The position numbers and the translations under genes were made by a program. Shown here in pieces: positions 47,543-57,545 of a stretch of 64,000 nucleotides of DNA (position 1 is the first letter of the stretch; each line of letters opens with the position of its first letter). Below the pieces are notes generated by a model. It made no database searches. It was given only the letters and a program-made list of their open reading frames with translations, and was not told the DNA's origin. Source of the stretch: Rutpela maculata (Eukaryota; Arthropoda; Insecta; Coleoptera; Cerambycidae); NCBI GenBank assembly GCA_936432065.2, contig OW386286.2, positions 18,659,179 through 18,723,178 of the forward strand, read 5' to 3'.

Positions 47543-48129
47543 AACTAATAACCCTTTTAAGAGGACAATCTACGGTAAGACAAAACATATTTTCATTGAT
47601 ATATATGAAAAAGGTATATACGGGTGGGCGTGCACCTTTGACCAATGAAATATGCCGACCAAGTAAAAAGGCGGAGAATAACATATTGTGTAATATATAA
47701 GAGAAATAGTTCAAATATATTTCTGTCGTACAGAGTCGAATTTCGCGTTGGGTGCACAAGAATTTTTATTTAAAGTAATTTGAGTAGGAAAACTGAATGC
47801 GGTTGTAGTGATTCCTTAGGCAGTGGTTTTTAATTAAAAGAAAAAACTATCTGTAGGTACATAATGTATATTTACAGTGTACAGGGTGTCCTAATTAACG
47901 CGTTATGTCCGATTTTCTCGGTAGTTTTTGAGATAAGTATTTTTTTTCCGGGGAATCGATGCCGCTAAGAAACATATAATTGAACATCAAAGAAGAATTG
48001 ATCGGATTATTTATGTTCTTAATTGACTATTAAAGCATTAAAGGAAAGTAAAAAAAGGCATGTAAATTTTAAATATCACTTCCGGTTTACATGGCAATGG
48101 CGTTCTTTTTCTTGAAAATAGAATATTGA

Positions 48130-48613
48130 TTACTTCCACATCCAGTGGTAGTATAGTAACAAAAAAAATTTTTGAAAATTTTTATTGTTCAAATAGGCTT
48201 AGACTGTCATGAAAGGTCGACATTTTAAGTTTGAGCGAAAAAAAAATTCTGCCTGTCTGTCTAACTTTTTTGTGCGCACGATTACTCTGGAACCGTTTAA
48301 GATATTGACTTGAAATTTGGTACACTTATGTACTTTAACTGGATCTGGAACTAGATTATATTTTCATCTTATTCCATCGAAGGGTTGGGTTGTAAATTAG
48401 GGTAAATGGGGAGGTAAACAGGTAAATCAAGCAGGTAGGAGTCCGTAAAATTGGTATTTAGTATATATAAGAGAAGCTAGGGTCTCGAAAAAATTTTTGA
48501 CATTAGCTACCCCCATTACCACCCCTACCCCACTTTTTAAGGGGACGAAAAAAAAGTGTGATTTAGTGTATGTACAAGAACCAAAAACCTCAAAATATTT
48601 TTTTACTTCATAG
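48130..48613 (-). mobile_element. Family A element, copy 9 (truncated)
   Basis: Hairpin end at 48132-48152, then body to ttttttacttca at 48613. The distal third, with the inverted repeat and first G-rich block, is missing. Confidence 0.85.
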
Positions 48614-48704
48614 GCCAAGAATTTTTATTGAAAAATTACCAAAAATCCTCGTTATGTTGGGGTGATGCCTATTACGAATAACTGGCAAAATAAGGATACA
48701 TATA

Positions 48705-49363
48705 TTACTTCAACATCCAGTGGAAGTATAGTAACGACAAAAAAATTTTTTTTAAATTTTTATTGTTCAAATAGGCTTAGAATGTCATGAAACGTCGAGA
48801 TTTTAAGTTTGAGCAAAAAAAATTCTGTCTGTCTGTCGGTCTAACTTTTTTTTTGTGCGCACGTTTACTCTGGAACCGTTTGAGATACTGACTTGAAATT
48901 TAGTACACTTATGTACTTTAACGAGATCTAGAACTAGATTATATTTTCATCCTGTTCCGTCGAAGAGTTGGGGGTAAATTGGGGTAAATTTGGGGTAAAT
49001 AGGTAAATCAAGCAGGTAAGAGTTCATAAAATTGGTATTTACTATATACAAGAGAAGCTAAGGTCTCAAAAAAAATTTTGACATTAGCCCCCACCCCATT
49101 ATTAAAGGGGATGAAAAAAAATGTAATTTAGTGTGTGTACAAGAACTAGAAACCTCAAAATATTTTTTTACCTTATCCACCCCCACTACCACCCTCTATC
49201 ACCACCCTCACCCTATTACCGATGTGGGCTATCGTTTTATGGGTTTTTGAGGTAGAGAATTTCAAATATTATATTATTAAACAATTATTTCCACATACAA
49301 CATTTTTTCGATGTGAGTGACTTGGATAGAAAATCTGGATGTGGAAGTTGGGCAGCGGTTTTT
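48705..49363 (-). mobile_element. Family A element, copy 10
   Basis: Hairpin end near 48707-48727, inverted repeat ctggatgtggaagt at 49335-49348, and outer gggcagcggttttt. The short agtgattcctt spacer is deleted. Confidence 0.88.
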
Positions 49364-49711
49364 TTTATTGTTAAATTAGTGTACAATATCGATAATTCTA
49401 TCATTCCCAATTGAAATTAAAATTTTGTGGACATGCCTATTGAAAGTCGCATTTCGGAGACATGAACTTTACTTTGCTTTTTTTTAAAGGAACACTCCAT
49501 ATATGTACCATTTGAAACGCCATAAAAAAAGCTTTGTATTTATAATATAATACATGGTACTTATCTTAAACAAATTTTGTCTAATTTACTATAAATTTAC
49601 AATTTATCAAATTAGCCATGGAAAACAAAAGTATGTAAATTAAAATAAACAATATGTTAGTTCTGTCTAATTTCACTTTATTTTAAATAAAATGGAGAAT
49701 TTCAATAATTG

Positions 49712-50400
49712 ATACAGTGTGTTTCACTTGAAATGGTAACACCCCAATAACTTTATTTTTTTTCCGATTTGAATCGCATTTTACTTAAGTATAGAACAAA
49801 CTAGTATCTACTTATGATCAGAAAAACATTCGCCTCCTACGGTACCAAAGCCACCTGCGGTACCAAAATATGTGGAGAAAATCGGAAAATCATATTAGGC
49901 ATTTTTTTATCGGAAAATTTTGTTAATAAAACTTGTTCAGAATTGTCCAAAATGGCCAAAATTTAATCAAAATTAAAAAATGAAAAAATTGAAATTTAAA
50001 AAATTTTGAAAATAATTAGGTATTTAAAAAAAACTGTTTTACAACTACCTGCAGCTTGGGTTTAATTTCAAACAAAATTGTCATAGTACAGTTTTCTAAA
50101 CGAAAAAACCCATTCAAATGATATTTTCGGACTTAGACATTATTTTAATAAAAATTTATATATTTTTTTTTATTAAATTTTGGACTTAAGTTTTCTGAAC
50201 AATTCTTTCATTAACAAAATTTTCCAATAAAAATATGCCTAATATGATTTTTTGATTTTATCCGCATATTTTGGTACCGCAGGTGGCTTTGCATTTGTAG
50301 GACGTGAATTTTTTTCTGGTAATAAGTAGATCCTAATTTGTTCCATAAGTAAAATTAGATTCAAATCGGAAAAAAAATTTAAAAAGTGAAACAGACTGTA
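49712..50400. repeat. Family E foldback element, copy 4
   Basis: Ends TACAGTGTGTTTCACTT and, reversed, TACAGTCTGTTTCACTT, with TA flanks. The arms share caaagccacctgcggtacca (49847-49866) facing ttggtaccgcaggtggcttt (50270-50289). 689 bp, no coding. This is the cleanest view of the family: a TA-targeted foldback MITE. Confidence 0.85.
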
Positions 50401-50551
50401 TATATTTTTCGGACTACCATGACTTAATGTAAGAAAATATAAAACTTAATATCTACTGTAGTTTTTAAGAAAAATACTGGGTCATATATCATTGAAAAGA
50501 TTTTTCTATGGCCTTTCAAATGGTGTAAAAATATATGGGGGTGTTCTATTT

Positions 50552-51025
50552 AAAAAAACCGCTGCCCAAGGAATCACTACTTCCGCATCCAGATTTTCGA
50601 TCCAACTCATTCACAACGAAAAAATTTAGTAATGGGGTGGGGGTGGCTAATGCCAAACATTTTTTGAGACCTTAGCTTCTCTTGTATATACTAAATACCA
50701 ATTTTCTGGACTATTAGCTGCTTGATTTAGCTGGTTACCCCAAATTTACCCCAATTTACCCCCCAACCCTCTGACGGAACAAAATGAAAATATAATCTAG
50801 TTCCAGATCTCGTTAAAGTACATTTGTGTACCAAATTTCAAGTCAATATCTTAAACGGTTACAGAGTAAACGTGCGCACAAAAAAGTTACAGACCGACAG
50901 ACAGAAATTTTTTTTTCGCTCAAACTTAAAATCTCGACGTTTCATGACATTCTGAGCCTATTTGAACAATAAAGGTTTTAAAAAATTTTTTTGTCGTTAC
51001 TATACTTCCACTGGATGTGGAAGTA
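50552..51025 (+). mobile_element. Family A element, copy 11 (internal deletion)
   Basis: Both ends are present (ccgctgcccaagg; hairpin 51003-51023), but about 200 bp between aaaaaattta and gtaatggggtgggggtgg are deleted, removing the first G-rich block. Confidence 0.9.
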
Positions 51026-51717
51026 AAACCAAGGTAAAACTCATATCTCCGAAATTCGACTTGTTTGAATTGTTTTGCTGAAATGATGTTTGGAAAATAC
51101 ATGTGATATCTCATAACTTTTATTTTTGAACGTATTTACGTAACTCCAAAAATAAAGAAGTTAAATGAGGTTCTAACGTTTGCACAACCACCCTGTACTG
51201 TTGACTATAATAAGGAACTTTAGTCTAGTTATTATAAAAAACACGTTCTCAAATAAATTAAACATGTTCTGATAGAACATATTAATAATAATATTTTTTT
51301 GTTTTTGTGTCTTTGGTGTTTTTCAAAAAAATTGCCGCGCTTGGATTTTACCCTATAGCCCCCCCCCCTAAATCCGCCACTGACTGCGCTCCGTCAGAAA
51401 CCCTAAAATACCTATATGCATGTTTGGAGCATATTTAATGTCCGATATATCAAAAAATATTACAGCTAGATCCTAGAAAAATATTACAGCTAGATATGTT
51501 TGAAATCAGGGATAAAGGATCTAAAAGAATATGTAAAAATATACAGGGTTTTTCATTTAAAAAGCAACCTTCATTGTTATATCACGTGACATATCCAAGC
51601 AATTGTTTGTTAATTGCATTTAAAAAAATATGTATACAACCTTACAACTCTTATACGAAACTTTTTTTTGTCTCCAATAATAACATAAATAAAGGGGGGT
51701 CAAAATATAGTTATAAT

Positions 51718-52713
51718 TCGTCCGCTGTCTTGGATTCCTAAATTTTTACCAAAAATTCGTAACCCGCATCCCGAAAATCCCCAGATATCGATTTTCATTC
51801 GAATAGGATCACAGATGACAAAATTCATCCGCCATCTTGGTTTCCTAAATTTTGACCAAAAATTCGTAACCCGCATCCCCGAAAACCCCCAGACATCGAT
51901 TTTCAGCCAAATAGGACCATAGATGACGAAATTCGTCCGCCATCTTGGAGTCCTAAATTTTGATCAAAAATTCGTAACCCGCATCCCCGAAAACCCCCAG
52001 ATATCGATTTTCAGCCAAATAGGACCATAGATGACGAAATTCGTCCGCCATCTTGGAGTCCTAAATTTTGATCAAAAATTCGTAACCCGCATCCCCGAAA
52101 ACCCCCAGATATCGATTTTCAGTCGAATAGGACTATAGATCGCGAAATTCGTCCGCCATCTTAGATTCCTAAATTTTGACCAAAAATTCGTAACCCGCAT
52201 CCCCGAAAACCCTCCGATATCGATTTTTAGTCAAATAGGACCATAGATGACGAAATTCGTCCGCCATCTTGGAGTCCTAAATTTTGATCAAAAATTCATA
52301 ACCCGCATCCCCGAAAACCCCCAGATATCGATTTTCAGTCGAATAGGTCCATAGATGACGAAATTCGTCCGCCATCTTGGATTCCTAAATTTTGACCAAA
52401 AATTCGTAACCCGCATCCCCGAAAACCCTCCGATATCGATTTTTAGTCAAATAGGACCATAGATGACGAAATTCGTCCGCCATCTTGGAGTCCTAAATTT
52501 TGATCAAAAATTCATAACCCGCATTCCCGAAAACCCCCAGATATCGATTTTCAGTCGAATAGGTCCATAGATGACGAAATTAGTCCGCCATCTTGGATTC
52601 CTAAATTTTGACCAAAAATTCGTTAACCGCATCCTCGAAAACCCCCAGATATCGATTTTCAGTCGAATAGGATCGTAGATGACGAAATTCGTCCGTCATT
52701 TTGGATTCCTAAA
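51718..52713. repeat. 108-bp tandem satellite, about nine units
   Basis: The block cgtaacccgcat (or variant) starts at 51758, 51865, 51973, 52081, 52189, 52297, 52405, 52513 and 52621: spacing 107 once, then 108 throughout. Units contain aaaacccccagatatcgatt and acgaaattcgtccgccatct. Variants alternate: 52189 and 52405 share ccctccgatatcg, and 52297 and 52513 share cataaccc and aggtccatag, giving a 216-bp higher-order repeat. Every frame has stops, so it is non-coding although 108 is a multiple of three. Confidence 0.97.
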
Positions 52714-53459
52714 TATCTTAGCAGTATGAGATTCCTCGGAAAACCTACGTCAGATTGGATTTTGAACCATAAACTTATCTCAGAAACTACCGAGAAAACC
52801 CAGCATAGCGCGTTGACAGGGACACCCTGTACATTTTGCTTGGTAATAATTTCGAATAAATTGGTTTCTGACCTAACTAAAAACCGCATTCAAATTTTCA
52901 TAATAAAATTTGTAGGAGTGTTTATACAAAACGGTCCTCTCTATTTGGCACCTTTTATTTATGTATTAACATTTTCAAGAATTTCATCTATTAAGTAATT
53001 CCTGTAAGATAAAATAATTTATAAATAAATTTAAGATATTACCAGAACTCCTAAATGCTTCCCTGGCAAGCATTCATTCGCGTCAGGTCTCCATGACAAC
53101 AAGTTCCTCCCTAAAGTCTGAGAGCGTGTAAAGCTATGCGAATGCCGAGGCGAGTGCCATCTATTGACGGCAAAATTGGAAACTATTTATTGAATCTATG
53201 TTTGAAAATTAAGAGGTTATATTTTATCCACGTAATTAATTATGGACTATCTAGGTCGTCACGATTTCGTTTTTTGTAAATTCCAATTTTTCGACGTCCA
53301 TTTTTTCGTTGATCACGTGTTTTTGACTAAAACAAAAAAATAAAAACGTGACGAACTAGAATATATATTTTAATACATACGTACAAAATTTGAAGTTTCT
53401 ATCTTCAAAAATAAGCCGAATAATTCGTTTCTTCATTTCACTGACCGCAGATTATACTC
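52714..53459. other. Unassigned part of piggyBac-like element
   Basis: Right internal region of the TTAA element; no coding or repeat feature besides the terminal inverted repeat at its end. Confidence 0.5.
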
Positions 53460-54786
53460 TTAACAGGCTATTTTTATAAAATATTGTATTTTTAGATTAG
53501 GTATTCAGTAAATGCACTATCTGAGTTTATGTTTGTAATTTTGTTATTTAAGTTGATATTTTTGTTATTTACAGAATAATTATTTATTTAAATTTATTTC
53601 ATTATATTTTTTTCTTTTGATAAACAACGTTTTGTCTGTTCATTATATTAAATATACGTATATAAAAATGTTTTTTGTTAAATTTAGATAATTTTGTAAA
53701 AAGACAATTGCCATTTTCGCCACCCTAATCATTCATTTTAAAAATAACCGGTAAATACCGGTTAACCGGTTATTTCCATTTTTATTTACCGATTTACCGG
53801 TTATTAAAACTTCCGGTAAATTGCAATCCCTACTCCGCATAATCACTGTTTTCCTAACAGGGCACTGTGCCCTGAAAGCACACCTACACAAAATGGAATT
53901 GTTCAACGAGGACCTAAGATGCAGACAATGCAATAGGGCAACGGAGACATCCTACCACATTATGTGCGACTGTGAGGCTCTGGATCACAGAAGACAGGCA
54001 ATATATGGACAACCAAGACTGAATCCAGAAGAATATGAAACCAAACCAGCGACGGGTTGTACAAGCTAGTGCGAGGGACCAGTGTACTGGATTGGGTATC
54101 ATAAAGCAAAAAGGAGAATATATAAGCGCAAGAGGATGCAGTGATTTCGGAAACTCAAGTTAGACCGCTCCCGAACAAAAAAAAGCAGCATGACATGAGA
54201 AACAGAGAGCTTGATAATAGCAGCACAGGTCCAAGCATTGAATACCAGATACCCCCAGATAAAAATACTGAAGCAAGCGGTGGACAACAGATGCAGGATT
54301 TGTGGCAAGGCGGAGGTGCATTAACCCCATATTAGCATGGTGTAGCACATTAGGATCAACTGAATACGCTTCCAGGTATAATAGGATGATCGGCTACATA
54401 CACTGGGTACAATACTGGTTGCAGACACTTTACTGTATCGGTACCCGAGAAGTACTACGAACATGGGCCAGGAAAGGTGGTTAACACCAAGGATGCGACA
54501 ATTATGTGGAATGTACTGACTATAACAGACCGCAAAATCGGAACAAGTCGATCAGACATCGTAATACATAGCAGGAAGAAAAGATCTTGACTGTCCATTG
54601 ATGTGGCTGTATCCTATGATACCTATGTGCTACTCAAAGATGCAGAGAACATGAATAAGTACAAAAACCTACAAATTGAGGTAAAGAGAATTTGGAACGT
54701 GAGAACAATTTTATGATTAATTATTTCTTATTAATGAAAGAAAATGGCACGATCTCATTAAGAAATTTTCCATAAAACACCTACAG

Positions 54787-55570
54787 GGTGGCTATTCTTG
54801 AGCTTGAGGGAGTAGAATGAGTAAGAGAAAATTATCTTTTTCTACTCCCTCATGTAAAGTTTGTATTCCTGAATTTGTTTTCCCCGGCCAAGTAGACGAA
54901 AACACTCCCTACTAATGCCCTTACTTTTAGTGAGAGAAAATCAAGGGAAAGCAGAAAAGAAACATTTTTTAAGTACTTTGTAGGTTATGTAGTATTTGTA
55001 GGTTATGATCGTGCGTGTGGAGACGTATCGTATTAATTCGGTTTTATTTAAATAATGAATATCGAAGATTTAGTGGCTAGACAAGTTTTGGATGATTTAG
55101 AAGATGCGGGGGAACAGTTTGAAAATGCGGAAAATATTCGAATTTTAGGAAAAACGGATCCCTTTGAATTGTCGGATCAAATTTTTGTTCGTTTATTTAG
55201 GTTGTCCAAACCATTAAATAATCGGTGTCCATTCTGTACACAATAAACAATGCTTTTCGTATGATACTATAATACTGTGATATGAGATTAACTTTTAAAT
55301 TACTAGAATAAATATGTTTTTGATCTTGTCAAATATCACGCCACCACCAAACAGTTTTTGGCCACCACAGCTGACGAGTATCAGATACAGGAGAGTTCTG
55401 ATTGGTTATATTGTGAAGAACAATATGACAACACTGTAGACTTCTCCCTCAAACTTTCACCGGTCCCTCGTTATTCCTTTTGTTTTTCGAGTAGGGGAAT
55501 TTCAAGTGAAAGGCGAGGGAATAAATTCGCCGGGGAGTAACAATTTTTCTCGCGCTCAAGAATAGCCACC
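54787..55570. mobile_element. PIF/Harbinger-type element, internally deleted
   Basis: Perfect inverted repeats of about 17 bp (GGTGGCTATTCTTGAGC, 54787-54803, reversed at 55554-55570) flanked by CAG on both sides (54784-54786, 55571-55573), a 3-bp duplication. It encodes only the start of a HARBI1-like protein. At 784 bp it is too short for a full transposase, so it is a deletion derivative of an autonomous element. Confidence 0.8.
55055..55246 (+). pseudogene. HARBI1-like nuclease, N-terminal fragment
   Basis: 63 codons starting MNIEDLVARQVLDDLEDA and containing DPFELSDQIFVRLFRLSKPL, the N-terminal region typical of Harbinger transposase-derived nucleases (DDE superfamily; cleaves the element for cut-and-paste movement). 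It then runs out after LNNRCPFCTQ, with no DDE catalytic residues. Its position inside matching terminal repeats supports the assignment. Relatives are about 350 residues. The in-frame ATG and acidic start look native. Confidence 0.7.
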
Positions 55571-55607
55571 CAGATATGAAAATGAGAATTATATTCTGTC
55601 TTTTGAT

Positions 55608-55965
55608 AAAAAGTAAAGAGTCGGGATTTTCTCGAAAAAAAGCAAAATTGTACTAAAGCTATGAAATTTATTCCCCCTCCCGTTTTCGAGGGTGCTGAAC
55701 ACGAATAACAGGGTGAAAAAAGTTTTTAGTCATGCGCACCTCTTGAAACGGCCAAAAACCACCCCTTTTTGTTTATTTCTCATATGACAGCTTGGCATCG
55801 ACTATTTTTGCAAAGATTCTTTGTGTTTTTTCGTGGGGATATAACATGGTGAAAGGTGATGTCAGGTAGTAAACCGAAACCGCCCTTAAGGGTGGAATCT
55901 ACCCTGTCAAGGGGTATAAAATTGTTTCTTTTTTTTTTCTTATTAAAGAAGTTTACCTCCGTTTC
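55608..55965. mobile_element. Partial second copy of the 22.9-kb foldback MITE
   Basis: aagtaaagagtcgggatttt, then cccgttttcgagggtgctga, acacgaataacagggtgaaa and gtggaatctaccctgtcaa match the 22922-23389 element in order. The distal arm is replaced after gaagtttacctccg near 55962. Confidence 0.8.
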
Positions 55966-57545
55966 CGAGGATTCTGATCAAGAAAAAAATGGTTTCACGC
56001 TGGTTCGACCCTTCCTTCACCCTCAAACTGTCGAAAACTACCTCTTTCATAATAATAATAATAATACTAGGTAGCGACTTGGCTGATATTAGGGATTCGT
56101 ACTATAATTTTATTTGTTTTTGCCGCCTTGTTTTCTGGGTAAATCTTGTGTCCTCGAGGTATCCGTAGTCCATCAATTTCAAATTTTCAGAAGATCAATT
56201 GGTTCCTCACTTCCTTTTTAAGTATTACAATTGTAAATATAAGGATGTGCGAAACGATGCGGATGTATAAAATTAAGTTTACGATGTAGCGTTTTTTGTA
56301 AGACTTGTCAAGGTTTTGTGAGAATTGTGCGCAGAGGATGAAGATGATGAAACAAGCATAGAAACAAACGAATCCTATGATAATAGTTATGATAATGCTT
56401 TAAACTTCCTAAATTTTCTACCCGAAGTGTATATTTCTGATCATGAATCGGAAACGGACGATGCGTGCGATGAAGAAAGAGGCAATAACATTGAATGTAA
56501 TGTTCATTTCGAGGAATATGTAATATACCGTGTATGTAGTCGCGGGCTAGGCATGGGGAGTAAGAATTACAACATCGCGTGTGCCAGCTGGCTGAAATGA
56601 AATAACAGAGCTGGGATGCTCCACCGACGTACGAATTTACGGCTGCCGGTGTTGTCATATCTCTCGCGCTGCGTGAATATACATGCCTAATGGGAAATTA
56701 CACGCACGGTACATGTAATTCTCTTTGTAAGCGCCCTAGGTTATATTAATGTCTTGTAAAAAATATTATATTGTACTCAAAATCTTGTCCTGTATATATA
56801 ATTTATTAAAAACAGAAATGTTTACCAATAGTATTCCCTTCCTTATATCCAATGTTCAAATAGTACATCACTGCGACGCGTAGGCATGTAAATTTTGAAT
56901 AAGTTAAAAATAAATTTGTATTTCGTAAATTATCTCTCACATACAATTTTTTACATCAATTATCACTTCAACGTTGAACACTAGTGATATTTATTAAAAT
57001 CGATAATGTACAGAAAAGACTGTAATCTCAGAACATATTTCCATAGATATTATCTAAAATATAATCGAAGAAATTTGTAGATATAAATATAAACGTCTGA
57101 ATATCAAGAAAACCTTTGTCCTGAAACCGAACTCCAGCTGGGCAACATTGACCCAACACAATATACGACGTCATTTGCCATTTTAATGACTTCTGGAACA
57201 AACAAGCCGTAAAAGGTACTAACAGACAATATTTAAAAATACACCAGGATTCCATGAACAAACTCTTTATGACGTAATCAGTCAAACGGATGGTCGCACA
57301 AAAATTATGACGGTGATTTAATTTACTGTATTTACTGTATACCTTGAAGTAGTTTTTATAGTCCACGTAAATTAGAATTTTTGGGGAAAATAGTTTATAA
57401 AGGGTTTATATTTCGGATAGGAACTATCAATAGGGGCGAAAATAAAGATCAATCAATAAATCAAATTATTGGTACTATGCAAAAATGGTATTTGCACAAG
57501 TCAATATTTAAATTTACGAAATATATACATACATATCCCACTAAT
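55966..57545. other. Intergenic; one acidic frame of unknown meaning
   Basis: (AAT)n at 56050-56067. The frame 56325-56600 is strongly acidic (DEDDETSIETNES, SDHESETDDACDEERGN), like the N-terminal leader of some transposases, but has no catalytic domain and I do not recognise it. No exon structure could be drawn. The frame at 57028-57366 (reverse) is not recognised. Confidence 0.4.

Larger units (their letters stand above)
47561..53459. mobile_element. piggyBac-like TTAA element, 5.9 kb, non-autonomous
   Basis: Inserted at TTAA (47557-47560 and 53460-53463); hAT copy 1 shows the empty site ccttttaacaggct. Ends gaggacaatctacggtaag and, reversed, gagtataatctgcggtcag agree at 15 of 19 positions. 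A precise TTAA duplication is the hallmark of piggyBac elements; the ends lack the more usual CCC start. No transposase frame is visible. The interior is filled with family A copies 9-11, family E copy 4 and a 108-bp satellite. Near 47804-47831 lies an isolated family A outer end. Confidence 0.8.
46411..53832. mobile_element. hAT-like composite element, copy 2, with 5.9-kb insertion
   Basis: Same ends as copy 1 (TAGGGATTGCAAT / ATTGCAATCCCTA) and an exact 8-bp duplication CTCCGCAT (46403-46410, 53833-53840). Subtracting the TTAA-flanked insertion and one TTAA leaves 1519 bp, the same length as copy 1. In the parts I compared I found one substitution between copies (9525 versus 46859 region, ataggaaaacc / atagaaaaacc). 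It carries family A copy 8 at the same internal position. Confidence 0.92.
46141..54181 (+). pseudogene. RNase H-type LINE 3' fragment, split by hAT
   Basis: Inserted in the RLE-type LINE with a 12-bp duplication aaagcagcatga (46129-46140, 54182-54193) and an A-rich 3' end (54177-54184). The 5'-truncated body is about 610 bp. It begins within RNase H (WVLDHAGIEGNEKADELARK), continues through GPEPALGVPKTTVRDQM and LLSLSRNQLR to 46402, and resumes after the hAT element at 53841 as ITVFLTGHCALKAHLHKME, CRQCNRATETSYHIMCDCEA (zinc-knuckle-like) and LVRGTSVLDWV. Because of 5' truncation it never had RT here. It is related to the relic at 1.5-2.5 kb. Confidence 0.85.
45889..54716 (+). pseudogene. 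RLE-type LINE relic, split by 8-kb nested insertion
   Basis: The outermost layer of the nest. The left piece (45889-46140) reads RKTRNILTMG-type MERKTRNILTMGRLHHPKTD then VERLYIKRTDVCRGLLELES, ending LVKQHE. The right piece (from 54182) reads LIIAAQVQALNTRYPQIKIL and NRCRICGKA (zinc-knuckle-like), STEYASRYNRMIGYIHW, YYEHGPGKVV, then TIMWNVLTITD, SDIVIHSRKKRS, IDVAVSYD and KYKNLQIEVKRIWNVRTIL up to the TGA at 54714-54716. The RSDIVI...IDVAV spacing matches the PD-(D/E)xK restriction-like endonuclease at the C-terminus of R2/R4/NeSL-type LINEs, with P changed to S. Stops, frameshifts and a deletion near the junction show it is dead. The target duplication of the insertion is aaagcagcatga. Confidence 0.8.

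Noticed and set aside
51718..52713. CRISPR-like array
   Set aside because: Units are contiguous 108-bp monomers without unique spacers, in eukaryotic repeat DNA; it is a satellite.
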